Origin: Anaerolineae bacterium
GTDB taxonomy: Bacteria > Chloroflexota > Anaerolineae > Aggregatilineales > Aggregatilineaceae
DNA length: 34,267 bases
Assembly (NCBI GenBank): GCA_016930015.1
Contig: JAFGHR010000076.1
Location: 1-34,267, forward strand
Reading direction: 5' to 3'
The translations under genes and the position numbers were made by a program. Numbering within the stretch: the stretch's first letter is position 1; every line of letters starts with the position of its first letter. Shown in pieces: positions 18,656 through 26,599 of the stretch. The notes below the pieces were generated by a model, which was not told the DNA's origin, made no database searches, and saw only the letters and a list, made by a program, of their open reading frames with translations.

Positions 18656-19759
18656 TTACTGAAGAGCTTGTTCTGTCTCTGGATCAAACAGGTGCATATT
18701 CGCCATGTTAAACACAGCACCCGTCACCTGGCCAACCTGCACCTCGGAGCGTGGGTCCATGCGCGCCAGAATCGTCTTACCCTCTCTCTCCAGGTAAACG
18801 ATTTTCTCGTTGCCCATCAACTCCACTACATCTACGGTGGATTCAATATGCGCAGGCTCAATATCCGCCGGCGGGTAGTTCGGGTGATGAACATCTTCGG
18901 GACGAATACCGAAGATCAATTTCTTGCCAACGTGTGGCTTATACAATTCGTAGCGGCTGTCCGGTATCTGAACCTTGTACGTGCCGGCGTCCAGGAATAA
19001 CTGGCCGTCTTCTTCAAGTAGTAATGAATTATCAAAGAAGTTCATGGCCGGGCTGCCGATAAATCCGGCTACAAACACGTTTGAAGGGTGATCATACAGA
19101 TTGCTCGGTGTGTCAATCTGCATCAGTTCGCCCGCACGCAGAACAGCAATGCGCTGGCCCATTGTCATAGCTTCAACCTGGTCGTGGGTTACGTAAATGA
19201 ATGTGGTTCCCAGGCGCTGGTGAAGCTTGCTGATGAAAGCACGCGCTTCCACACGTAACTTTGCATCCAGGTTTGACAGCGGCTCGTCGAGCAAGAAAAC
19301 GGCTGGCTCACGCACAATCGCACGGCCTACGGCTACACGCTGGCGCTGACCACCCGATAGCTGGCGGGGGCGGCGGTCAAGCAGCGCATCAATGCCCAGG
19401 CTGGCAGCCGTTTCACGAACACGCTCATCAATAACCTGCTTTGGTGTCCGGCGCAGACGCAGCCCAAATGCCATGTTGTCATACACGGTCATGTGTGGAT
19501 AAAGCGCGTAGCTTTGGAACACCATCGCGATGTCGCGATCCTTGGGAGCGATATTATTGACCACGCGATCACCAATAAGGATTTCGCCTTCATTTATTTC
19601 TTCAAGTCCGGCCAACATCCGCAGACTGGTAGATTTACCACAGCCTGAGGGGCCTACGAATACAAGGAACTCACCGTCGGGGATTTCGATGCTAAGATTC
19701 TTGACCGCTTCGACATCGCCCCATCGTTTAGTAACGTTCCGGTAAGTTACACTAGCCAT
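18656..19759 (-). CDS. sugar ABC transporter ATP-binding protein, MsmK/UgpC/MalK type
   Basis: This 367-residue ATPase energises carbohydrate import (CUT1 class). Motifs: Walker A G-P-S-G-C-G-K-S (36-43), Q-loop in [12 protein letters not shown] (about 79-90), signature LSGGQ (134-138), Walker [12 protein letters not shown] (about 154-164), H-loop V-T-H-D, and a C-terminal regulatory MOP/TOBE domain (about 235-360) beginning [15 protein letters not shown] sits 7 bases before ATG 19759. No permease or binding protein is adjacent, so it may serve several importers, as MsmK and MsiK do in other bacteria. A strong promoter with an overlapping inverted repeat lies upstream, and a terminator lies downstream. 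Confidence 0.93.
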   Translation of the reverse strand: MASVTYRNVTKRWGDVEAVKNLSIEIPDGEFLVFVGPSGCGKSTSLRMLAGLEEINEGEILIGDRVVNNIAPKDRDIAMVFQSYALYPHMTVYDNMAFGLRLRRTPKQVIDERVRETAASLGIDALLDRRPRQLSGGQRQRVAVGRAIVREPAVFLLDEPLSNLDAKLRVEARAFISKLHQRLGTTFIYVTHDQVEAMTMGQRIAVLRAGELMQIDTPSNLYDHPSNVFVAGFIGSPAMNFFDNSLLLEEDGQLFLDAGTYKVQIPDSRYELYKPHVGKKLIFGIRPEDVHHPNYPPADIEPAHIESTVDVVELMGNEKIVYLEREGKTILARMDPRSEVQVGQVTGAVFNMANMHLFDPETEQALQ

Positions 19760-19841
19760 AACTATCCTCCTATCTGGATGAATCTATTGTGAACAAAAAA
19801 TGCCGCATGCTTCAAAAGCCAGTTTACCAAGAATTTGCCCT

Positions 19842-19896
19842 ATTATGGCATTTTCACCTGTTTAAGACAAATTTCGTCAGGTGACTCTGAAAATGC
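19842..19896 (-). promoter_or_regulatory. promoter with overlapping inverted repeat, upstream of the sugar ABC ATPase
   Basis: On the minus strand TTGTCT (19865-19870) and CATAAT (19842-19847) are separated by 17 bases. Around the -35 lies an interrupted palindrome with two nested arm pairs: GCATTTTCA (19848-19856) with TGAAAATGC (19888-19896), and TCACCTG (19854-19860) with CAGGTGA (19878-19884). The arrangement fits an operator for a dimeric regulator, which is inference. Confidence 0.55.
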
Positions 19897-19959
19897 ATTT
19901 TTGTCGCTGATTACGAGTGTACCACAATATCGACTGGCTAACAGATCATATGATCGTTT

Positions 19960-21501
19960 TTAGTGGCGGAAGTGGCGCACACCCGTGAACACCATGGCAA
20001 TACCTAATTCATTTGCTGCTTCGATAACCGTTTGATCACGAATGGAGCCGCCCGGTTGTACAACACTTGTCACGCCTGCTTCGGCTGCGACCTGTATGCC
20101 ATCTGGAAACGGGAAAAAAGCATCCGAAGCCAGCACACTACCTTTGGTACGATCCCCGGCTTTGGATACAGCCAGCCGCACGGCGTCAACACGGCTGGGC
20201 AGCCCGCCTCCGATACCAACCGTTGCGTTGGTTATCCCAATTACAATGGCGTTGCTTTTTGCATGCTGAACAGCTTTCCATGCAAATCGTAACGCTTGCA
20301 GGTCTTCGGATGAAGGCCGGCGCTCGGTTACGATCTGCCAATTTGTGTTTTCGGGATCACCCATGTCAGTGTACTGCACCAGGTAACCGCCCAGGATGCT
20401 ACGCATTTCAAGTTGAGCTGTGCTCGACTGCGGTTTCAGGCGCAATAAACGGCAGTTCTTTCGTTTTTGCGCTAATATCTCCTGGGCGCCAGGGGTGAAA
20501 TCTGGAGCAACAATAGCCTCAACAAACAACGTTCCCAGCATATCGACAAACGTTTCGTCCACTTGCCGGTTGACGGCAATTACGCCGCCAAATGCCGACA
20601 CGGGGTCTGATGCTAACGCGAGCGGAAACGATTCGGCGATCGTGTCAGCCGTCGCAATACCCGTTGGTGACAGGTGTTTGACAATGACTGTTGTTGGCGT
20701 ATCGAAACTTTCCACGGCGTGCCATGCCGCATCCAGATCAAGTAGATTGTTGTAGGACAGTGGTTTTCCACCTAAAAGGGTGGCTCCGAGAGGGCTGGCG
20801 TCGACACGCTCAGCGTACACTCCGGCGGGTTGGTGCGGGTTTTCACCGTAACGCAGGGATTGAATTTGTGTCAGCCCAAGTGACAATAATTTCGGCAGCT
20901 CCATGGGTGGCGCTTCAGATGTCTGGAATTCATGCGACAGATAAGCATGGATTGCCGTGTCATATTCCCGCGTGAGTGCAAGCGCTTTAACTGCCAGTTT
21001 TTTGCGCGTAGTGTCTTCTACGTGACCCGCGCCGCGCAGCATAGCAAGCACACTTGGGTAATCACCCGGATCGGTTATCACTGATACGCGTGAGAAGTTT
21101 TTCGCTGCGGCACGAATCAGCGTGACGCCCCCGATATCAATTTGTTCGATCGCTTCTTCCAATGTTACGCCTGGCTGTGCGACTGTGGATTGGAACGGAT
21201 ACAGGTTGCAGACAACCATATCAATCGGGGCGTAGCCCTGTTGGCTCAGTGCATCCATATCTGTGTCAGTATCACGTGCCAGGATTGGGGCGTGAATAGC
21301 AGGATGCAGTGTTTTGACACGCCCGGCTAACATCTCCGGCGCCTGGGTAACCTGTTCGACTGGCGTTGTTTGAATCCCGGCCAACTCTAACGTGCGGGCT
21401 GTCCCGCCGCTGGCCACCAGGTCCCATCCCAGTTCTGTCAGGCCCTGTGCGAATTCTTCCAGGCCAGTTTTGTCATACACACTCAAGATAACACGTGGCA
21501 T
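19960..21501 (-). CDS. purH: bifunctional AICAR transformylase / IMP cyclohydrolase
   Basis: The 513-residue enzyme carries out the last two steps of purine synthesis: AICAR to FAICAR using formyl-tetrahydrofolate, then ring closure to IMP. The N-terminal MGS-like cyclohydrolase domain (about 1-145) begins P-R-V-I-L-S-V-Y-D-K-T-G. The transformylase part shows S-L-R-Y-G-E-N-P-H-Q, the catalytic-lysine/histidine motif V-K-H-L-S-P-T-G, A-S-D-A-F-F-P-F, and the family-typical C-terminus G-V-R-H-F-R-H. The usual bacterial K-H-x-N-P-C-G reads K-H-L-S-P-T-G here, with the K-H pair kept. The start is ATG 21501 rather than 21513, because GATGAGG then lies 6 bases before it. It follows purB by 81 bases on the same strand, so the two likely form an operon. 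Confidence 0.95.
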   Translation of the reverse strand: MPRVILSVYDKTGLEEFAQGLTELGWDLVASGGTARTLELAGIQTTPVEQVTQAPEMLAGRVKTLHPAIHAPILARDTDTDMDALSQQGYAPIDMVVCNLYPFQSTVAQPGVTLEEAIEQIDIGGVTLIRAAAKNFSRVSVITDPGDYPSVLAMLRGAGHVEDTTRKKLAVKALALTREYDTAIHAYLSHEFQTSEAPPMELPKLLSLGLTQIQSLRYGENPHQPAGVYAERVDASPLGATLLGGKPLSYNNLLDLDAAWHAVESFDTPTTVIVKHLSPTGIATADTIAESFPLALASDPVSAFGGVIAVNRQVDETFVDMLGTLFVEAIVAPDFTPGAQEILAQKRKNCRLLRLKPQSSTAQLEMRSILGGYLVQYTDMGDPENTNWQIVTERRPSSEDLQALRFAWKAVQHAKSNAIVIGITNATVGIGGGLPSRVDAVRLAVSKAGDRTKGSVLASDAFFPFPDGIQVAAEAGVTSVVQPGGSIRDQTVIEAANELGIAMVFTGVRHFRH

Positions 21502-21582
21502 AAAAAACCTCATCTTTCTGCTAAATAATGACGTCTATTTCCCCAGAAGCATAAGGCTTCTGCTAACCAACCTGCCGGGTGT

Positions 21583-22995
21583 TTATGATTCGGGCAGTAT
21601 TGTGCGGATCGTGTGGGCTAATGCATGCGCGCGATCGGGTGCATCACCTACATAGTGCGCGGCATCGAGCAGTACTCGAATGTCGTTTTCAGGCATGTAC
21701 TGTGTGATCACCCGGTCCGAGCACAGGTTATCCGGGAGCGGATTGGGCTTACCTTCATTCACGTGTTTCCATGCCTGCATACTATGCGTGCGCAGACGTT
21801 CGTGCATGTCCTGCCGGTCTGCGCCCGCCTTTACCAGTTCCATTAGCAGGCGCTCAATCGCCGAAAATGTACCAAACGCGGCGAGATTACGCTCAACCGC
21901 GTTGTGGTTGATGGTCAAACCATGAATAACGCGCAGAGCGGTTGATAACATCTCGTCTACAGCGAGAAAAGCGGAAGGCAGTACCAACCGGCGGTTTGCC
22001 GAGTCATCAAGCGTGCGTTCTAAAAGTGAATGTGCTGCGTTGTCCCATGCAACACGCGGCAAACCGGCTACCCATCGCGCCAGGCTGTTTGTTTTTTCGG
22101 CAGAAACCGGATTACGTTTGAAAGGCATCGCCGACGAACCAACTTGTGTATCCCTGAACGGTTCTGACCATTCGCCAAATGGTGATGATTGCAGTATTCG
22201 AAGGTCGAACATCAGTTTATTCAGACTTCCCGCTATACCGGCCAGCGCATTCAGGACCAACCAGTCTTGTTTACGCGGATACGTTTGTGTTGCGACTGGA
22301 AATGTTTCTAGCCCCAAAACAGCCATCACGCGGGCTTCCAGATCAGCCGGTGTCCACGTGGTGCCGTCGAGGAGTTCCGCGTATGATGCTGATGTTCCCA
22401 CCGCGCCTTTGAACCCTTTGCCGCGCAGTAGTGCGATTACACGTACTATCTCATGCCAGTCAATGAGCAAATCCTGCGCATACTGAGCCAGGCGATTCCC
22501 GATGGTTGTGGGTTCGGCGGGCTGGATGTGTGTAAACCCCATGCAAATCACATCAGCCAGCGAATCGATCCTGTCGGCAAGGGTCATCAGGACGTTGCTC
22601 AGAGTGTGTTGGAGCAACCGCAGCGCGTCACGCAGACGTAAAATATCAGCATTATCCTGGATATCTGCGCTGGTTGCGCCCAGGTGCAGGATACCACCTC
22701 CTGTCGGGCACTGGCTGGCGAATATCCGTAGTTCAGCAACCAGGTCGTGGTGAATCTCGGCTTCGAGGATTTGCGCTGCTCTGATGTCAACGTCATCGAC
22801 ATGTTGGCGTAAATCATCTACTTGCGCCGTAGTGACCAATCCCGCCTCAGCTTGAGCCGCAGCCAGCGCCACCCATACCTGTCGCCAGAGTTGGCGTTGA
22901 TGCTCAAGGCTCCAGATACGCCGCATCTCAACCGTGCCATAGCGCCAGGTAAATGGGGACAAAAATGTATCGTGCCCAAACAGAGAATCCGTCAT
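21583..22995 (-). CDS. purB: adenylosuccinate lyase
   Basis: The 470-residue enzyme cleaves SAICAR to AICAR and adenylosuccinate to AMP, both in purine synthesis. It belongs to the fumarase/aspartase superfamily: the signature S-S-A-M-P-F-K-R-N-P-V lies at about 289-299, and an upstream G-F-T-H-I-Q-P-A-E-P-T-T segment carries a conserved histidine. An AAGGAA sits about 13 bases before ATG 22995. An in-frame TTG at 23025 would add ten residues, but that stretch contains the likely ribosome site. The next gene on the strand, purH, uses the AICAR this enzyme makes. A short inverted repeat CAGAAGC/GCTTCTG lies in the 81-base gap between them. Confidence 0.92.
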   Translation of the reverse strand: MTDSLFGHDTFLSPFTWRYGTVEMRRIWSLEHQRQLWRQVWVALAAAQAEAGLVTTAQVDDLRQHVDDVDIRAAQILEAEIHHDLVAELRIFASQCPTGGGILHLGATSADIQDNADILRLRDALRLLQHTLSNVLMTLADRIDSLADVICMGFTHIQPAEPTTIGNRLAQYAQDLLIDWHEIVRVIALLRGKGFKGAVGTSASYAELLDGTTWTPADLEARVMAVLGLETFPVATQTYPRKQDWLVLNALAGIAGSLNKLMFDLRILQSSPFGEWSEPFRDTQVGSSAMPFKRNPVSAEKTNSLARWVAGLPRVAWDNAAHSLLERTLDDSANRRLVLPSAFLAVDEMLSTALRVIHGLTINHNAVERNLAAFGTFSAIERLLMELVKAGADRQDMHERLRTHSMQAWKHVNEGKPNPLPDNLCSDRVITQYMPENDIRVLLDAAHYVGDAPDRAHALAHTIRTILPES

Positions 22996-23298
22996 ATTGT
23001 GAACAGCTTCCTTTATATTCCTCAATGATATGTTAATGGAACTATGACGAAATAAAAGGGTTCATCTTTTGCAAGCAGTTATATGTCTCATGGATAATAT
23101 AACCGCTTACTTCAATCAATTTATCACTAGAATACAGAATCATGAAATCGATGTTTTTCTAAACTCGCATTGACTTTATATAGTGTTTAGTGATTAAATA
23201 TATATGATGCCTTAGTCAAAGTTCAACCCTAGTTCAACTATTTATAAAGGTTCGGCCACTGCTTCATTAGGCGCGGGAAGGCGTATAAGGAGTTGAAC
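22996..23298. promoter_or_regulatory. AT-rich divergent intergenic region (purB / 66-residue gene)
   Basis: This 303-base gap is markedly richer in A+T than the flanking genes and holds no credible ORF. It must carry the divergent promoters for purB and the small gene at 23299. A plausible plus-strand -35 is TTGACT (23170-23175), followed by a long A/T stretch with several possible -10 boxes. I cannot place the -10 confidently. An AAGGAG at 23287-23292 is the ribosome site of the small gene. Confidence 0.5.
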
Positions 23299-23499
23299 AT
23301 GTATGTATCAGAGGCGCAGGTTGGTCGAGTTATTCGAGTTGGCCGTGGCTGGGTCGATGTTACGGTTAATCGAAAAGTCCGTCGTTTACACATGCACCCG
23401 GATTTACTGGTTAGAGCTGGCAGTTATGTACAGATACTCAATGGTCAAAGTATTACCGTTTTGTCCGCAGGCCAGAAATACGCCGACAACCTGATTTAA
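23299..23499 (+). CDS. small conserved-looking beta-barrel-like protein (66 aa), function unknown
   Basis: I do not recognise this gene. The product is 66 residues, basic and beta-rich, with the pattern V-G-R-V-I-R-V-G-R-G-W-V-D-V-T-V followed by an arginine-rich R-K-V-R-R-L-H-M-H and later V-Q-I-L-N-G-Q. This alternation resembles a small OB-fold or KOW/SH3-like barrel that could bind RNA or sugars, but that is inference. Evidence that it is real: AAGGAG 6 bases before ATG 23299, a strong terminator 50 bases after the stop, and its isolation in an AT-rich promoter region. A TTG six bases upstream is less likely. It is probably monocistronic and could be well expressed. Confidence 0.7.
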   Translation: MYVSEAQVGRVIRVGRGWVDVTVNRKVRRLHMHPDLLVRAGSYVQILNGQSITVLSAGQKYADNLI

Positions 23500-23548
23500 C
23501 AAAGCGGTTCGCCCTTCTCCTACCCTTTCGCAGATGACCTAAACACTT

Positions 23549-23583
23549 AATGCTGGGACCTTTCCCGGCATTTTGTTATTTTA
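23549..23583 (+). terminator. Rho-independent terminator after the 66-residue gene
   Basis: AATGCTGGGA (23549-23558) pairs with TCCCGGCATT (23563-23572) with one G-T wobble, a 4-base loop and a following TTGTTATTTT tract. Confidence 0.85.
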
Positions 23584-23733
23584 TAACTGTAACAGTCAGG
23601 TCCGCAGCCTGATCGTTTCTAACTTACCACAATCCAGGTGTTAAAGCATAGGCGTTTTGCACTACCCGAACCGGCGGTATTTGCATACAATACAAACTGG
23701 GTATTTTTGTAGGAGAAAGCCTGTCAGCGACTG

Positions 23734-24051
23734 ATGAACAAACGAGAGAAAAACAAATTGATGCGCGAGATGCGCGATAAAAAAGTCATCCCTCACCTGA
23801 TACAATACGCGCCCGTGTGGCTGGTTGAAGACACGCCTGATCCTGAGAGTGATGTGATTTTGTTTAACGTCGTGTTCCATCACGCACGTTATGGTTGGGT
23901 GAACCGGCGTTACCGCTACGATGCGTTTAATGATGTTCTATATCATGCCGGGCAAAATCGTGTAACTGAGGACGAAGTACTCGATCTTGAAGATAAAAAA
24001 CCGTACATCACTGCTGAGTCCGTCAATACAGTTGACTCGTATGGAGGTTAA
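23734..24051 (+). CDS. hypothetical protein, 105 aa
   Basis: I do not recognise this gene. The predicted protein is 105 residues, soluble and charged: a lysine/arginine-rich N-terminal helix (about 1-17), a central beta-looking part with an aromatic/arginine patch (Y-G-W-V-N-R-R-Y-R-Y, about 53-62) and an acidic tail. ATG 23734 lacks a close ribosome site; AGGAG lies about 18 bases upstream. An in-frame CTG stands immediately before the ATG, and an in-frame TAG just upstream of the AGGAG bounds the frame. It converges with the GT4 glycosyltransferase gene, 59 bases away. Coding potential is likely from length and composition, but start and function are uncertain. Confidence 0.55.
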   Translation: MNKREKNKLMREMRDKKVIPHLIQYAPVWLVEDTPDPESDVILFNVVFHHARYGWVNRRYRYDAFNDVLYHAGQNRVTEDEVLDLEDKKPYITAESVNTVDSYGG

Positions 24052-24110
24052 CCGGAGCGCAATTGGCTGCGTTAGCCCTGGATAGCAAAAAGTCACATGC
24101 GTCGGGCAGC

Positions 24111-25415
24111 CTATTCGCTCAGGCACGGCGCCGGAAAAATGCGGGTGGTGATGTTTTGACCCGCATGTTTTTGTTTAGCGTGTACGAACACGCGCAGCAG
24201 TCGTCCCGCTATCAGGCACCAGCTATAATCTTGAGCGGTTTGTTGTGCCGTGCGCCCCATTTTTTCCCGCCGGTGTGAATCAGTCAATAGCAGTCTGATA
24301 CGGTCAGCCAGCGCGTCAGGTTCGCGCGTCGGCACGTGGAAACCTGTCTCACCGTTCCGCACCAGGAACGCCAATCCCCCTACTTCAGACGCGATCACGG
24401 GCGTTCCGCAAGCCATCGCTTCCAGCGCGACCATACCAAAACTCTCATAATCGGAAGGCATGATCAGCGCCTCAGCCGCGGAATAGTAGTATTGGAGTGA
24501 ATCCTGATCATGTGCGCCTAAAAATCTCACAATGTCATGCAGCCCCAGTTTATCGCGCAGGGCACGCAGCCGCCCCATTTCGGTATCAGGCGGCTCTTCT
24601 TCCGCATCACCCCCGATCACATTGATTAACAGGTTACTGGTCAGCTCCGAATGTGACTGGCGCAGCAGCGCCGCCGCGTGCAAAATGGTATCAACGCCCT
24701 TGAGTGGTTCGATCCGTCCCACAAACAGCAGCATACGTTTATGCGCAGGTACGCCAATATGCGCTTTTGCTTCATCGGGCTCCAATGGATAAAAACGCTC
24801 CAGGTCAACACCTGGGGGAACGATCGATATTTTCTGCCGGTCGGCGCGGTACAACCATAAAAGCTGTGCCTGTTCGGCAGGTGTAGCCGCAATAATATGA
24901 TCCGCCCACGACATAATGTCCGTCTCAGAAAAGATACGAATATCCGCTTCGCGGTCCTTCGGTGTTTGTGCAATACGATTTTTCATGCGGCCCAGTGTGT
25001 GAAACATCTGCACGACTGGCGCGCACCACTCGCCGCGCAGTTCATGCGCTACCCAGCCGCTTAACCAGTAATGGCTGAAGATGATGTCATAGTTCAGCTT
25101 GTTTTTTGCCGCAGACGATTTTGTTTCTTCTAAGAATGTATCCAGGTGAGCATAATGATCCGTGGTGCTGAGATGGTATTCAGGGCCAGCAGGAATATAG
25201 ATCACCTGCGCGTTAGTGGCGATGTGATCAGTCTGAGGCAGATCGGGTGCGTTGCGCCGGGTGTACACGTCAACGGCGATCCCGCGCCGGCTCAACTCGC
25301 GGCTCAAGGCGCGGATATATACGTTCATACCACCTGTTTTTTTGCCGCCAAGTGTGGCCAATGGTGAGGTGTGAACACTTAGCATGGCGACACGCCGGAT
25401 CGGTTTGATGATCAT
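24111..25415 (-). CDS. GT4 family glycosyltransferase (MshA / sucrose-phosphate-synthase-like)
   Basis: The 434-residue cytosolic GT-B enzyme transfers a sugar from an NDP-sugar with retention. The N-terminal half carries the acceptor-domain loop K-K-T-G-G-M-N-V-Y (about 25-33), seen in MshA and sucrose-phosphate synthase. The C-terminal half has V-G-R-I-E-P-L-K-G and the nucleotide-sugar motif P-S-D-Y-E-S-F-G-M-V-A-L-E-A, which contains the conserved E-x7-E. The last about 25 residues are non-conserved. The start ATG overlaps the stop of the upstream FemAB/GNAT-like gene as ATGA (25412-25415), so the two are coupled. Mycothiol synthesis is not implied, since no other Msh gene is visible; a glycolipid or exopolysaccharide role is equally possible. 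Confidence 0.88.
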   Translation of the reverse strand: MIIKPIRRVAMLSVHTSPLATLGGKKTGGMNVYIRALSRELSRRGIAVDVYTRRNAPDLPQTDHIATNAQVIYIPAGPEYHLSTTDHYAHLDTFLEETKSSAAKNKLNYDIIFSHYWLSGWVAHELRGEWCAPVVQMFHTLGRMKNRIAQTPKDREADIRIFSETDIMSWADHIIAATPAEQAQLLWLYRADRQKISIVPPGVDLERFYPLEPDEAKAHIGVPAHKRMLLFVGRIEPLKGVDTILHAAALLRQSHSELTSNLLINVIGGDAEEEPPDTEMGRLRALRDKLGLHDIVRFLGAHDQDSLQYYYSAAEALIMPSDYESFGMVALEAMACGTPVIASEVGGLAFLVRNGETGFHVPTREPDALADRIRLLLTDSHRREKMGRTAQQTAQDYSWCLIAGRLLRVFVHAKQKHAGQNITTRIFPAPCLSE

Positions 25416-26464
25416 GTCTCTTCCTCGGATGCCTTTTTGACAACCAACTGGTAGATTTGGGTGTCGTGCCCACCCATATCATATTTGTATGGTTCGTTTC
25501 CCCGAAGAAAATCGAACGCTTCACGTTCCTGCTCGATAGCATGTTTGATCAATCTGGCTAACAGCACAATACCGGGGCTGAGGTGTCCGTGTGAATCCGG
25601 CTTGTGTCCGGAATTATAGACCATGATTCGATTTGCATAGTCGAAATTTAAATACGTCGCGGCAGCCTGACCGTTGACAGTAAAAAAGGCGAGTTGCAGC
25701 CAGCCTTGCCGGGCAAGTCGTGGCACGATCAGCCGGAAAAATGCCTGGTTCGCCGGATTCTGTAAAAACGTCGCTTTGTCATCATTGCTGGCCGCCATCA
25801 GCTTAAGAAAAAGATCAAGCTGCGTGTCAAGATTGTGTTCGGATCCAACAATGTACCAATCGATCGTTTCGGCGGCTTCATTCTCTACCTGTCCGCTTCC
25901 GGCCCGTCGTAGTTTGCGGCGGAGTTCGTGGCGATTCTTTTTGCTCAGGCTGGCGATATAGTCCGTCCACCGCTCCGGCAGTGTAATGACCGGGCATACA
26001 TCCTGCTGTTCGATCACGGTGTGCAGGTTACGCTCTTCCAAAAGCGAAGGGAAGAGTTCCAGGGTATACGAGCCGTGAGGGATGTTACATAAGGTGATCT
26101 GGTCGAAGGTGTCTGTTTGCTGTTCGATAAATTCGGCCAGCGTGGTAAGGACCTCGCGTTCGCAGCCCTGGCGGATGATCACGTCCAGGTAATCGGTCAC
26201 GTCAACGCACCCAATCGCACATACGATTTGTGTGCCATCCTCGCTCGTTGAAATGAACCAGGGTGCGATCCCATTTAACTGCCCGCTGGCGTGATCGCGC
26301 ACAACGATTCCCCAGATAACACCTGGCTGGTAGGCTTCCCACCACGTGGATAACCAGGTATGTGTCAGAAAAATCTGGTTAGCTTCGCTGTTTGCCAGAA
26401 GCTCGTCCCATTCTTCCCTCAGGTTATTGAAAAAAGAGTTATCGTGATACAGTGTGATATCCAC
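25412..26464 (-). CDS. FemAB-like / GNAT superfamily acyltransferase (Acetyltransf_6, CelD-like)
   Basis: The 350-residue protein matches the Acetyltransf_6 (BioF2-like, CelD) family, which is structurally like FemAB peptidoglycan aminoacyl-transferases. Landmarks are H-T-W-L-S-T-W-W-E-A-Y near the N-terminus, S-K-K-N-R-H-E-L-R-R-K-L-R-R-A mid-protein, and the C-terminal S-P-G-I-V-L-L, F-D-F-L-R-G-N-E-P-Y-K sequence. Relatives act in polysaccharide or envelope synthesis. I chose GTG 26464: GAGGA sits just before it, and a minus-strand TATAAT (26508-26513) would start transcription near 26500, which leaves the in-frame ATG at 26500 without a leader. The frame extends further upstream into the divergent lipoprotein promoter, but this is unlikely to be used. 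Translation runs into the GT4 gene by a 4-base overlap. Confidence 0.82.
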   Translation of the reverse strand: MDITLYHDNSFFNNLREEWDELLANSEANQIFLTHTWLSTWWEAYQPGVIWGIVVRDHASGQLNGIAPWFISTSEDGTQIVCAIGCVDVTDYLDVIIRQGCEREVLTTLAEFIEQQTDTFDQITLCNIPHGSYTLELFPSLLEERNLHTVIEQQDVCPVITLPERWTDYIASLSKKNRHELRRKLRRAGSGQVENEAAETIDWYIVGSEHNLDTQLDLFLKLMAASNDDKATFLQNPANQAFFRLIVPRLARQGWLQLAFFTVNGQAAATYLNFDYANRIMVYNSGHKPDSHGHLSPGIVLLARLIKHAIEQEREAFDFLRGNEPYKYDMGGHDTQIYQLVVKKASEEET

Positions 26465-26507
26465 GTTTTCCTCGTTCCGTTTAACAATACCGGGCTGCAT
26501 CACTCTA

Positions 26508-26513
26508 ATTATA
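26508..26513 (-). promoter_or_regulatory. -10 box for the acyltransferase-glycosyltransferase operon
   Basis: An exact TATAAT on the minus strand, 44 bases upstream of the chosen GTG. The -35 is weak. Its location helps choose the translation start. Confidence 0.4.
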
Positions 26514-26599
26514 CTGGGGCTGGCGGGTGTTACCCAGGCATCTTTGTTAAGAACCGTGTTAGAATATCTTCGTCGATCTATGCACTGGGGAGAGTTGTG

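Noticed and set aside
19944..19955. Perfect 12-base palindrome GATCATATGATC near the purH stop
   Set aside because: It has no loop, so it is not a terminator hairpin, and a 12-base palindrome made mostly of GATC/ATAT can occur by chance.
21205..21501. Frameshift or damage in purH because the usual K-H-x-N-P-C-G motif is altered
   Set aside because: The reading frame is intact end to end, the K-H pair is kept, and similar S-P-x-G versions occur in other PurH proteins.
23662..23883. Minus-strand 73-codon frame opposite the 105-residue gene
   Set aside because: It has no ribosome site and overlaps the start of a better-supported plus-strand frame.
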